A DNA stretch of 64,000 nucleotides, from assembly GCA_017654935.2 (NCBI GenBank), contig CM065706.1, forward strand, positions 11,969,373 through 12,033,372. The letters run 5' to 3'. A program made the translations under genes and the position numbers. Below, in pieces: positions 22,981-33,099 of the stretch (positions are counted from its first letter, which is position 1; the number at the start of each line of letters is the position of its first letter). The DNA comes from Phymorhynchus buccinoides (Eukaryota > Mollusca > Gastropoda > Neogastropoda > Raphitomidae). The notes under the pieces were generated by a model. That model was not told the DNA's origin. It worked only from the letters and a program-made list of their open reading frames with translations, and searched no databases.

Positions 22981-24060
22981 AAGCTACCCCCATTAGCGGC
23001 ATCGTCCGTTTTTCGGCCGGCATCACCAGGCGTAATGGTGGCATCGGTGGGTACCGCCCGGTTGTCTATAGCTCTGTAAGACAAGTCGGACGGCACCACC
23101 GGTTTCTTCGCAGCTTCTTCTTCCAGAACCGGAAGTGCCCGTGCGGTATCATGAACGCCAGGAACCAATGGGGTACGGGAGCTAGCTTGGCTAGAAGAGC
23201 CGTACTGACCTTGTTCGGGAAAAACCCGGATGCCGGTTTGCAGCTCCATCCGTGAGAGATCTTCAACGGACAACGAATCCTGGAGTGGAAGACCAACCGC
23301 CGAAAAAGCCGGGTCAACGTCCAAAACACCCAACAACAACATGAGAATCATCCACCGAAATGTGCTGGACCAAACCAGCCGAGTCCACTTGGGAGAAGGA
23401 GAACGGCATGGCCTAAGACAATTCGCCCGTAGAACGCAAATGAGCCAGCAACTCCGACACCACTTGCTTTGTATCTTGAACCGAACGCGAAGAATGAGAC
23501 TTACTCGAACTTCTTGACCGAGATTTGACTTGGACAAAGACTTTTCTGAAGGACTAGATTTTAGAAAACGGTCTTTGTCATCCCTGGGAGGAGAAGGCTG
23601 AGGTTCCTTAGTTGAACTACTTGAAGGTTTGCTAACTAACGCCGAAGAATCTACAACCTTTTTTAGAAGGAGTAGATTCCATAACGCGAAACCCGAAGCC
23701 AGAAGCCACGCCCACCTTTTGACCAACAGGCCCGAAATCTTCACAAAGATTACAACCAAAAAGGGGGGATGGGCCGAACGAACTTACCCAAGTAGCAAGC
23801 AACACAAAGAAAACCAAAGGAAAACAAAAGACACTCATTAAGCTGAAAGCAGGAGAAAAAATTCCTGGAGAAACAGAAAAACACATGCTAGCTTGAAAGA
23901 AAGTGAGTAGTCTGCTTAACCGGAAGTTACGTGGATTGGGAGTTGTGGTAGTAAGACACTCTTGGTTTTATTTCTGTCTTCCAAGCTAACTTGTACAAAT
24001 ATGCACTTGTAGTGGAATGGTAAGGATGATAGAATAGATTGCAGGAACTCAAATTCTTAT

Positions 24061-24168
24061 AATTCGGCGACGCCGGATCCAGGCAATAACAAAAAATCCT
24101 GACCTTCAGGATATCCTGAAAGTCAGGATTTTTGTTATTGCCTGATCCGGCGTCGCCGAATTATAAGA
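24061..24168. repeat. Near-perfect palindrome at the inversion axis
   Basis: The sequence reads outward as its own reverse complement from the centre between 24112 and 24113 (AGGATATCCT), with no spacer, through GTCAGGATTTTTGTTATTGC and GGCGTCGCCGAATT on each side. Only small differences separate the halves (for example one extra G in the left GGATCC). It is host sequence flanking the DIRS left end, not part of the element. Confidence 0.9.
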
Positions 24169-24184
24169 TTTGAGAAGATGCAAA

Positions 24185-24330
24185 ATCTATTCTATCATCC
24201 TTACCATTCCACTACAAAGTGCATATTTGTACAAGATTAGCTTGGAAGACAGAAATAAAACCAAGAGTGTCTTACTACCACAACTCCCAATCCAGGTAAC
24301 TTCCGGTTAAGCAGACTACTCACTTTCTTT
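24185..24330 (+). repeat. Left inverted terminal repeat of the DIRS element
   Basis: Pairs with 29793-29963. Contains TACCATTCCACTACAAAGTG, GGAAGACAGAAATAAAACC and GCAGACTACTCACTTTCTT. Confidence 0.85.
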
Positions 24331-24352
24331 CAAGCTAGCATGGAAGGCAGGT

Positions 24353-26340
24353 TTGTTTTTCTGTTTCTCCAGGAATTTTGTCTCCTGCTTTCAGCTTAAT
24401 GAGTGTCTTTTGTTTTTCCTTTGGTTTTCTTTGTGTTGCTTTGCTACTTGGGTAAGTTCGTTCGGCCCTCCCCCCTTTTTGGTTGTAATCTTTGTGAAGA
24501 TTTCGGGCCTGTTGGTCAAAAGGTGGGCGTGGCTTCTGGCTTCGGGTTTCGCGTTATGGAATCTACTCCTTCTAAAGAAGGTTGTAGATTCTTCGGCGTT
24601 AGTTAGCAAACCTTCAAGTAGTTCAACTAAGGAACCTCAGCCTTCTCCTCCCAGGGATGACAAAGACCGTTTTCTAAAATCTAGTCCTTCAGAAAAGTCT
24701 TTGTCCAAGTCAAATCTCGGTCAAGAAGTTCGAGTAAGTCTCATTCTTCGCGTTCGGTTCAAGATACAAAGCAAGTGGTGTCGGAATTGCTGGCTCATTT
24801 GCGTTCTACGGGCGAATTGTCTTCGGCCATGCCGTTCTCCTTCTCCCAAGTGGACTCGGCTGGTTTGGTCCAGCACATTTCGGTGGATGATTCTCATGTT
24901 GTTGTTGGGTGTTTTGGACGATGACCCGGCCTTTTCGACGGTTGGTCTTCCACTCCAGGATTCGTTGTCCGTTGAAGATCTCTCACGGATGGAGCTGCAA
25001 ACCGGCATCCGGGTTTTTCCCGAACAAGGTCAGTACGGCTCTTCTAGCCAAGCTAGCTCCCGTACCCCATTGGTTCCTGGCGTTCATGATACCGCACGGG
25101 CACTTCCGGTTCTGGAAGAAGAAGCTGCGAAGAAACCGGTGGTGCTGTCCGACTTGTCTTACAGAGCTATAGACAACCGGGCGGTACCCACCGATGCCAC
25201 CATTACGCCTGGTGATGCCGGCCGAAAAACGGACGATGCCGCTAATGGGGGTAGCTTCCCTGGCGACGGCAGCCTCGGTGCCTTAGGCACCGGGCCGGCA
25301 TCCGCACCCGGGGTTCTCCGGAGCGGACCGGCCACGGCAACATGGTCTCGCGGGTCCACCACGGGCACGTCGGCTACGGCCTCTCCCGTGGGTGGTCCCT
25401 GGCGACGGCAGCCTCGGTGCCTTGGGCACCGGGCCGGCATCCGCACCCGGGGTTCTCCGGAGCGGACCGGCCACGGCAACATGGTCTCGCGGGTCCACCA
25501 CGGGCACGTCGGCTACGGCCTCTCCCGTTGGTGGTCCCTGGCGACGGCAGCCTCGGTGCCTTAGGCACCGGGCCGGTATCCGCACCCGGAGTTCTCCGAG
25601 CGGACCGGCCACAGCGACATGGTCTCGCGGGTCCACCACGGGCACGGCGGCTACGGCCTCTCCCGTGGGTGGTCCCTGGCGACGGCAGCCTCGGTGCCTT
25701 AGGCACCGGGCCGGCATCCGCACCCGGGGTTCTCCGGAGCGGACCGGCCACGGCGACATGGTCTCGCGGGTCCACCACGGTCACGGCGGCTACGGCCTCT
25801 CCCGTGGGTAGTCCCCAGGCCCAGGGCCGTACGACGGCGGGCAGTCAGTCCATGGGACGTTTGCCTCAGCCCGTACCGGTCACGCCCGTTACCGCTGGTA
25901 TGGTTCTTCAGCGGACCTACTCTCACCAGGAGGTTATGGACCTTTTGTCGGGTTGTTCTTCCTTCGGTCAGTCAGCTCAACCAGCGGCGTCAGTTACGAC
26001 TTCGGGTCACACGGTGGATTCTATGGAAGAGGTTTTTTTCAGATCCTTCTGTTTCTGTCATTCAAGGGTATCTGGCGGCCTTGCAGCCTTACTGCGCTCC
26101 TTCTTTCACGGTTGCAACCGAGAGTTGTTCAACCGTACCCTTGTTGTCTTCCTTCTGAACGAATTTTTGCGGGGGCAACGGCCCCGGCTTCGCCGTTCTT
26201 TCGAATGATGTCTGTTCTGGCAGGCATGGTTTCTTCTGATTACAACCATGAGTTGTTCAACCAGTTGTCTCGTTCACCCGTTCCAGTAATCCTTTTTGGT
26301 CTGGTTCCGTCCCGATCGAACTATACTGTCCGGCTAACAT
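24353..26340 (+). pseudogene. DIRS gag-like region, broken (right arm)
   Basis: Same content and same frame breaks as copy A: CNLCEDFGPVGQ, a Ser/Lys-rich linker, an SR-rich stretch in a second frame, QSMGRLPQPVPVTPVTAGMV and HTVDSMEEVF. The 139-bp repeat interrupts it. Because the frame breaks recur in both copies, some may be features of the family (for example an intron or a frameshift signal) and not random decay; a GTAAGT lies at 24733-24738. I cannot decide from sequence alone. Confidence 0.55.
25258..25812 (+). repeat. 139-bp GC-rich tandem repeat (right-arm DIRS)
   Basis: Four units as in copy A, with a G replacing A in the TTAGGCACC palindrome of one unit (CTTGGGCACC at 25422-25431). 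Unit number matches copy A. Confidence 0.9.
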
Positions 26341-26986
26341 GATCTTCCATGCCCAGCCGTCAGCTCAGTTGTTTGACTGGGTGGCGTTGAAATGGGTTAA
26401 GTCACGTTTGCACACTGTTTCGCCTTTTGTCTACATGTTTTCCTTTTCGGTGGGGACATTTCCGCGTCATCTGGTTAGATTTGACGTCATGCGATAGCAA
26501 CTATGTTGCTGTTTCGGTCTGTCCCTACGTCAGAGGTAGTTTTTATTTTTACCTTCCAACGGTCTTAGCATGTAGAGTTGGTTACGAAGTGCAGTCGCAC
26601 ATTCGTACCGTGGCTTCTCAGTTTGCTAGTTCAGAGGTTGAATCTGCTGTTTTGCGGATTCTCATCTTAATCATTTAGTACTAGCTGTCTCTATCCCGTC
26701 ATCGATCCTTTGCTTGCCCATTCTGAACAAGTCTTGTCCAAATGTGGGCCATTTTGTTTTTGACTCAGACTCGCCACTTTCGATATTTTTCTGGTTCGAA
26801 AGGGCGTAGCAGCGTGTGGTGGCCCGGTCCGGCCACTCATAGTCCGTTTTGTATCGGCCTTGGCTGCTCTAGGTGACTCCATGCGGAGTTTGTCATCTCC
26901 TGGCTGCTTTTCCAGGATGTTGTCTCGGTGGAGTCCACTCAGGTTCTGCCCCAGGATGATGCTTTCGGTACCCTTCTGTCTCGTGG

Positions 26987-27563
26987 GTGCCGATTGTCTT
27001 TTCTCCGCCTGCAGATCCTCTTCGCTTTCAGATCTTGGACGCAGAGGTCAAGTCCCTTCTGGACAAGGGTGCTGTGATTCCAGTACCCAACCCAGGCCCG
27101 GGTTTCTACTCGCGCATGTTCACTGTACCAAAGAAGAACTGTGAGTTCCGTCCAGTGCTGGACTTGTCTCCTCTCAATGCTTTTCTGCGCCCCATGGCGT
27201 TCAGAATGGAGATGGCTGCTTCGGTTCACAACTTCATCCAGCCGGGGGATTGGGCGACTTCCATAGACCTCAAGGATGCCTATTTCCATATTTCGATCCA
27301 CCCAGATCGAAGGCATCTCTTGAGGTTCGTATGGGGGAACACGACTTATCAGTTCGTAGCCCTTCCCTCCGGGCTCTCTCTGGCCCCTTGGATTTTCACC
27401 ATGGTGGTCAGGGAGTTCGTCGGCGTGGCCGGGTCCAGAGGGATCCGGCTCAAGGTGTACCTGGACGACTGGCTCACCTCGGCTCAGTCCAGGGACCGGT
27501 GCCAGGAACACACTTCGGAGCTCCAGGACCTGTCCGTCCAGGTTGGTTTTCAACATGAACGTC
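26987..27563 (+). pseudogene. DIRS reverse transcriptase (right arm)
   Basis: RT domain with PVLDLSPLNAFL, motif A SIDLKDAYFHISIHP, motif B FVALPSGLSLAPWIF and motif C VYLDDWL with both aspartates (second Asp codon at 27467-27469). It is the only one of the three copies with an intact catalytic YLDD. After VQVGF the frame shifts because of the same extra T as in copy A, so RT is separated from the downstream RNase H as assembled. Confidence 0.85.
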
Positions 27564-27608
27564 AAAAAGTCGGATTAGACTCCGGCCCAGGAATTCAAAT
27601 TTCTGGGG

Positions 27609-28262
27609 ATGGTCTTCAATACCCAGACGTTCACGGTCTGTCCGTCTCCGGATCAGATCCAGTCCATTCAGTCCTTTCGGGAAAGTGTTCTGTTGGCAGG
27701 TTCAGCAACGGTTCGTCAACTTCTCAAGTTGCTGGGCATCATGGAGTCTTTGGCAGACCTCTTGCCTCTGGGACGTCTGCACAGGCGTCCGTTACAACGA
27801 AAGTGTGCGGAACTCAGGGTTTCTCATCTTCCTCTGGAATCTCAGATTGTTTTGGGCTCGTGGTTTCGTGGCTCAGTTCTCCAGTGGTTGGATCTGGTTT
27901 GGCTGGGGTCCTCTGTTCCCAGTCGGCCTCTCCACCATCAAGAATTCCTTTTCACGGATGCAACGGAGTGGACTCTCGTCCATCAGGTCCTTCAACCCAT
28001 TTGGTCAATGTGGGGAAACCCACACATCGACTTGTTTGCAACTCGCTTCAGCCGGCGTCTTCCGCTTTTCGTCTCCCCGTTGGCAGATCCCTTGGCATGG
28101 GCAAGAAATGCCTTCAGTCTCCAGTGGACGGGTCTGTGGGCCTACGCCTACCCATCCACAGCTCTTCTTCCAAAGGTGTTGGAAAGGTGTGCTCGGGAGC
28201 GTCCTGCTCTGATCCTCATAGCGTCAGGATGGGAAACTGTCCGTTGTTCCCCGAGCTGTTAG
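27609..28262 (+). pseudogene. DIRS RT thumb and C-terminal domain, RNase H deleted
   Basis: The open frame reads MVFNTQTFTVCPSPDQI, then LQRKCAELRVSHLPLES, then jumps from EFLFTDA directly to TEWTLVHQVLQ, skipping the E-D-D part of RNase H. The junction is at about 27957-27963 with a TGCA shared by both sides in the left-arm copy. The segment HIDLFATRFSRRLPLFVSP and a YAYPSTALLPKVLERC stretch follow. RNase H activity is lost, so this copy should not be autonomous. Confidence 0.75.
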
Positions 28263-28280
28263 CTCTCACCCACGTTCCGG

Positions 28281-29440
28281 GTGTTCCCCTCCAGTTGTCA
28301 CCAAGTCACTTGTTCAACCGCGGACAGGCGTTCCACATCGAAATCCTGCCGTCCCTCACCTGACCGCTTGGCTACTTTGCGGTCAGGATTGCGGTCACAG
28401 GGTCTGAAAGGTGAAACCATTGAAGTGATTCTTCAATCCCGTCGTCAAAGCATGAATACCTTGTATTCCTTGCGTTGGACCTCTTGGTTCAATTTCTGTT
28501 CAATGAGTCTTTTTCTCCTTTGCACCCGACTGGTGCTCAGTTTGTTTTCCTTTTCGTCTCATTTGCATAATGAGAAGGGCCTCTTGGACCAAACTTGTCA
28601 GGTTATAAGTCGGCAGTTAGCACTATTTCGATTGCTACTGGTCGTCAACCTTCCTTTGCTTCTTCTGTCTTGGTTTCCCATTTTTTGGATGGTTTGCGTA
28701 ATAAGTCGATTCGCCCAACCATCAGACTTCCGCTATGGGACGTTTTTTCTTGTGCTTCACTTTCTCAGGTCAGAATGTGAACCGCTTTCTTCGTTATCTT
28801 TTAAGCTTCTTTCTGTTATAACGCTTTTCCTCGTTAGTCTTGCCTTAGCGAGACGTGTGAGTGGTATCCACGCTCTTAGCGGTTTAGTTAATGATTATGA
28901 ATTCGCGGAGGATGGTTCCTCGATCTCCCTGGCTTTTCTACCGGAATTCCGTGCGAAAAATCAATCGGCTCAGCAAGCTTCTCCGTTGGTTGTTATCGAA
29001 AGTCTCTCTAACATCCTCGCTCCGGACGATGAGGAAAATGTCTGTGTCCGGTTCGCTGTTTGCGGGCGTATCTCCTTCGTTCACTCTCGTTCCGTAGCCA
29101 GAAACGCCGCCTTTTCATTTCTTTGAATTCCAACTATTCAAATGATATCCGTAAGGCCACTTTGGCTCGCTGGTTAGTCGAGTTGATTCGACTAGCCTAC
29201 TCCCACGCCGATCGTTCTGCGCCCCCAGGTATACGGGCTCACGAAGTTAGGGCTATTAGCACCTCACTAGTCTTGGTCAGGGGTGTTCCAGTCCCTTCCT
29301 TATGTCCTCCGCCTTCTGGAAGTCGGAGACTACATTTACCTCTTTCTGCCTGCGCGAGTTTTCTACTCTCCGGCAGGACAACACGTTTGGCATTCGACGT
29401 GCTGTGTTGTCCTCCAAGACGGTGTCCTTTTGAGGTTTGA
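28281..29440 (+). pseudogene. DIRS tyrosine recombinase, frameshifted (right arm)
   Basis: Fragments in three frames: RRQSMNTLYSLRWTSWFNFC (N-terminal), LALARRVSGIHALSG (box I Arg), IRAHEVRAISTSL (H-x-x-R), and a last segment where TTC TGC CTG CGC encodes FCLR instead of the usual FYLR (Cys codon 29347-29349). A base present in the left-arm copy (CCATTATGTCC against CCTTATGTCC here) is missing near 29302, which shifts the last part. Recombinase function is doubtful from both the frames and the Tyr replacement. Confidence 0.7.
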
Positions 29441-29619
29441 CTTATTGTCTGTTTGTTTTTATAGACTTATGTCTTTTGGGGGATATGTAAACATGATTTG
29501 CTGTTTTACCTTCTTATTTTAGATGGTATGTGTGTGTTTATGTGGTATCTCTGTCATGGTTTGTTCCATGGTTCTCAGAGTAGTGCTAAACCATTACCCA
29601 CCTCCTTGTTGGTAATCAT

Positions 29620-29715
29620 GCACTTTGTAGTGGAATGGTAAGGATGATAGAATAGATTGAGGAATTTTTATTAATTCTACTATCTATTTTATCTATATAC
29701 TTACCATTCCACTAC
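29620..29715 (+). repeat. DIRS internal complementary region
   Basis: Complement of the element's left end (GTAGTGGAATGGTAAGGATG) fused at about 29658 to the complement of its right end (TGAGGAATTTTTATTAATTC). This reproduces the circular junction and fixes the true ends of the element. Confidence 0.85.
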
Positions 29716-29792
29716 ATTTAATTGACCCACCCACCTCCCTCCTAATGGTTTTTGTACGTGTACCTTCCCTTTTTATTAGATGCTTGCTTTCA

Positions 29793-29963
29793 AGAAAGTG
29801 AGTAGTCTGCTTAACCGGAAGTTACCTGGATTGGGAGTTGTGGTAGTAAGACACTCTTGGTTTTATTTCTGTCTTCCAAGCTAATCTTGTACAAATATGC
29901 ACTTTGTAGTGGAATGGTAAGTATATAGATAAAATAGATAGTAGAATTAATAAAAATTCCTCA
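29793..29963 (+). repeat. Right inverted terminal repeat of the DIRS element
   Basis: Reverse complement of 24185-24330 over about 140 bp, with an additional end segment (TATAGATAAAATAGATAG to TCCTCA) that is also represented in the internal complementary region. Confidence 0.85.
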
Positions 29964-30320
29964 GTTACTGCACGTGTTAACTGTTTAACCTTTTCGCTGC
30001 CAGCCATTTTTCAGCAAAAAAATTCCATTAAACTTAAAAAAATCTGTCTGTAATATTGGGGATTCTTCTGTGAACATATTTAATATAAGGCCTATGAAGA
30101 TATAACCGTATAAACGATTGGCTGTTCATTCTACTTTACAATCAAAAAAATACATGTTACTGCATGTGTTAACTGTTTAACCCTTTTCGCCGCCAGCCAT
30201 TCTTCAGCAAAAAAATTCCATTAAACTTACCTGGGTAGAGAAAAAAATCTGTCTGTAATATTGGGGATTCTTCTGTGAACATATTTAATGTAAGGCCTAT
30301 GAAGATATAACCGTTTAAAC
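29964..30320. repeat. Tandem duplication of a TTAA-MITE fragment
   Basis: Two units, each starting GTTACTGCA(C/T)GTGTTAACTG, continuing TCGC(T/C)GCCAGCCATT and ending with CCTATGAAGATATAACCG. The first is followed by AACGATTGGCTGTTC. The left arm lacks this block. Confidence 0.75.
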
Positions 30321-30950
30321 CGTTTCTTCATGTTGATCAGGATGTAACTTAAGTGGCGATTTATTTTACCATTTACCAAAACCAGTTGGATTTTTTTTAG
30401 TAGCCATCCCCCCCCCACAAAAAAAGAAGAAGAAAAATCTAGTTTTCTAGGTGATTTAGAGACGGTTTCCTTCTAGAGTAGTAGGTGAGTGGTTGTTGTT
30501 TTTATATGTAAGCAGTGGCGAAGTCAATGCTGTTTTATCATACATAGTTTATGTTTTCACCATTGCCTGTTCCTGGCTATCTATCTATCTAGTATCTATG
30601 TTGCTGTTATAGCGTTTGAACTTAAGCATGTAAGTGGCTGAAATTTTGCACGCGGGTGGGAAGTTGGGATATCTAGGCTAAGTTCAAAGATGAAGGTCAA
30701 AGGTCTAAGTCACGAGCCGAAAATGCTGCTTGATCAAGCGTTTTTCATTTATTTTGTATTTTACATGGTGGAAATCCCTTTCCCACATTGTCTGTTTTTT
30801 TATAATGACAAAAAAACCAAAAAAAACACACCAGTTAATGGAGCAAGATATTTTGAGGGGCCTGGCCCTCTTTATCAACCCATGGACTGACGCTAATGAC
30901 GTCAAATTATTATGAGGTCATTTATTTTGTATATCACTTAGTAACACGAA
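30321..30950. other. Intronic sequence without recognised gene
   Basis: Mirror of about 17290-17930. Contains a poly-C run, a short ATCT microsatellite near 30580 and no coding signal. Confidence 0.6.
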
Positions 30951-31199
30951 TTAACCCTTTCACCGCCAGCCATTTTTCAGCCCCAAAAAATACCATTAAA
31001 CTTAACTGGGTAGAGATAAAAAGAAAAATCTGCAATGTTGCAAATTCCTCTGTGACATGTATAACATTAGGCCTATCCTTACCTCCCAAAATTAAGAAAT
31101 AGGGTCTTTGGATAACAGGCCCTGGTTTGATGCCTTTTAGTGACATGGGTGTTAAACCATTGTGGTGCTAAAATGCGACAATGGCGGTGAAAGGGTTAA
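30951..31199. mobile_element. TTAA MITE family 1 (right arm)
   Basis: TTAA at both ends, inverted termini TTAACCCTTTCACCGCCA and TGGCGGTGAAAGGGTTAA. Internal blocks include AACTGGGTAGAGA, TAGGCCTATCCTTACCTCCC and GATGCCTTTTAGTGACATGG. No coding capacity. Confidence 0.85.
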
Positions 31200-31391
31200 T
31201 GACCTCATGGTTGAAAATTAGTTTGAGAATATGAATTGATCAGCATACATCTAAGTGCATAAACAAGTTAAATAAATAATAAAACTAAAATAAAATAATT
31301 AAATAAAATTGTCAGGGTTTTTTCTCGTTTTTGTTGTTGTGTAATCATTGACTAATCAAGGACCTTATGTCTCTCCCTCCTGCCGTCGCAG

Positions 31392-33086
31392 AGAACCGGC
31401 GCCAGAGCCTGCAGACGGAGATCTCGGGATACACGAGCCACATCGAGGCCCTGAAGGCCCAGTACACCGCGCTGAAGAAGGAGGTCTCCCAGACGAAGCT
31501 TACCCTCGACCAGCTCAAGTTCGAGAAGGAGGAGACCAAGGCCTACGTGCCCAGCATCAAGGCCCCTCAGCGGATCCTCTTGGATAGCCCCGTGTCGGAG
31601 ACCCTGCCCCCCCCTTCCTCCTCCTCCTCGTGCCGCATGGAGAGCTGCTTCGACTTCTCGCGCTGCTCCCTGGTGTCCGGGTTCCCCGTGTTCTTCTACG
31701 ACCCGGAGGATTACGAGACGCTGCCGCTGGACGGTTTCGTGTCCGGCTCCGTGGGGGCGAGTCTCGGTGGCGGCGGCGGGAACATGTACCTGACCGACGA
31801 TCCCAACGGCGCCTGTGCGTTTGTGGTGCTGGTAGGGGAGGCTAGCGGCGGGGGTCCGGCGTCCCCGGGCGCCATGGAGAGGGTCCTGCGGGGCTTGCCG
31901 CACTGGAACGGGGATGGGAGGAACCACTTGCTGCTGAACCTGGCCCGTGGGGACGGGAACGCGGACTACTTTAAGGGCGTGAACACGGGGCGGGCGCTGG
32001 TCGCTCAGTCGTCGTTTCTCGCCTCCCCGTTCAGGAGCCTTTTCGACATCCTCATCCCGCCCGGCAAGGGCCCCGCCGGGGGAGACGTGTGGTCCGAGTT
32101 GCCCCCCCTGTCCCCGGCCCGGCGGAAGTTTCTGGTCTCCTTTTGGGGAGAGTACGTCCCTTCTTCCCAGCGAGTCAGGTCCCAGTTTGTGCAATACGGG
32201 GAGGAAGGGTTGGGCAGGAATCCTGGCAGACGTTTGAACCAGGTTGACAACGAGTTTGATGCTGAGAGGTCTGCAGGGCGTCAGGGGGTGTTTAGGAGCG
32301 GCCGGGATCAGGGCTACCACAGCGTGGAGCGGGCCATCGTCGGCTGGCTCAAAGACTTGCAGAGCAAGCTGGGGGACAGCGCCGTCATGAACCTCGCCTG
32401 CGGACCGTCTAGCCCCGTAGGGGTGGAGACAGAGTGGGGCCTGTGCGGGGACCCGGACCAGCGAAAAGCCATTCTGACGCAGTCCACCTTCTCCCTGTTG
32501 ATCTTCCCCTTCAACGACTCTTTATCCTCCACGACCGTTTTCCAAACCCGGCTCCACGAGGCGCTGAAGTACGGCGCCGTGCCGGTGATCCTCGGCGCGC
32601 GCCGCCGCCTGCCCTTCGACGAGATCCTGGACTGGGACCGCGCCACGCTGACGCTGCCTCTGCCCCGGGTGACGGAGATCCCCTTCTTCCTGCGCACGTT
32701 CAGCGACAGCGACATCAGCGACCTCCGGCGCCATGGGCGCTTCGTCTGGGAGACGTACTTCGCGTCGACGAAGCGCATCGTGGACACGACCCTGGCCGTT
32801 CTGCGGGCGCGGCTGCAGATCCCGGCGCTGCCCAGCAAGGAGGAGCCCTCGCTCAGCGTGTTCAACGCCACCTTCCGCCCGCTGAGGATGGAAGGGCCCG
32901 GGCCGGAGCCGGAGAGCGACGAGGTTCTGGGGCCCATGGAGGCGAGGTTCCCGTCCAAGCGGTTCCAGAGGAACTACACCCGCAGCTGGGTGAGGCAGGC
33001 CTTCAACATGCCCGGAGGGGACCCCTTCTCCCTCTACCCGTTCACGCCCTTCGAGCCCGTGTTGCCGTCCGAGGCCAAGTTTGTGG
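31392..33086 (+). CDS. EXTL3: EXTL3 exon 2: coiled coil and exostosin-like domain
   Basis: One 1695-nt exon, open throughout. It starts after CGTCGCAG (phase completing GAG from exon 1) and ends at TTTGTGG|GTAAGA, phase 1. It continues the coiled coil (SLQTEISGYTSHIEALKAQY), then enters the exostosin-type domain: CRMESCFDFSRCSLVSGFPV, LPHWNGDGRNHLLLNL, GRALVAQSSF, WGLCGDPDQRK, STFSLLIFPF, LHEALKYGAVPVIL, PRVTEIPFFLR and GRFVWETYFAS. It ends in FEPVLPSEAKFV. The order and spacing match EXTL3. The family's N-terminal domain resembles GT47 enzymes; in known EXTL3 the second (GT64) domain carries the transferase activity. No internal stops, and codon usage is GC-rich unlike the flanks. Confidence 0.97.
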
Positions 33087-33099
33087 GTAAGAGGAGTGA

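Larger units (their letters stand above)
17946..24039 (-). mobile_element. DIRS-like retrotransposon, left-arm copy
   Basis: Same element as at 24185-29963, in the opposite orientation: inverted terminal repeats at both ends, an internal complementary region near 18180-18290, a tyrosine recombinase, RT-RNase H and a gag-like region. It retains an RNase H core that the right-arm copy lacks (about 350 bp), and its 3' end abuts host sequence about 330 bp away from the right-arm junction. The coding part is far cleaner than the flanking single-copy DNA. Confidence 0.85.
8444..24112 (-). repeat. Left arm of a giant inverted repeat
   Basis: Reverse complement of 24113-39700. Ordered landmarks match in mirror order: the TACATAGCTGTAG edge, TG microsatellite, exon 4 and its tandem copies, SINE, AACCGGTT-rich element, telomeric repeat, exon 3, 98-bp minisatellite, exon 2, TTAA MITE and DIRS element. 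Single-copy DNA in this arm carries frequent single-base deletions, insertions and substitutions, in exons and non-coding DNA alike. The multicopy DIRS part is much cleaner. This pattern fits an unpolished fold-back read at a contig end better than a biological duplication. Confidence 0.9.
24185..29963 (+). mobile_element. DIRS-like retrotransposon, right-arm copy, complete ends
   Basis: A 5.78-kb element from ATCTATTCTATC to AAAAATTCCTCA. Inverted terminal repeats lie at 24185-24330 and 29793-29963 (shared GTGAGTAGTCTGCTTAACCG and GGAATGGTAAG in inverse orientation). An internal complementary region at 29620-29715 joins the complements of both ends, the hallmark of DIRS1-like elements that replicate through a circle and integrate with a tyrosine recombinase. 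Order: gag-like region, RT, truncated RNase H with C-terminal domain, recombinase. It sits in EXTL3 intron 1 in the same orientation as the gene. Confidence 0.9.

Noticed and set aside
31352..32958. Long minus-strand frames of over 200 codons opposite EXTL3 exon 2
   Set aside because: GC-rich antisense shadows of a real exon, with low-complexity Arg/Gly/Pro composition.
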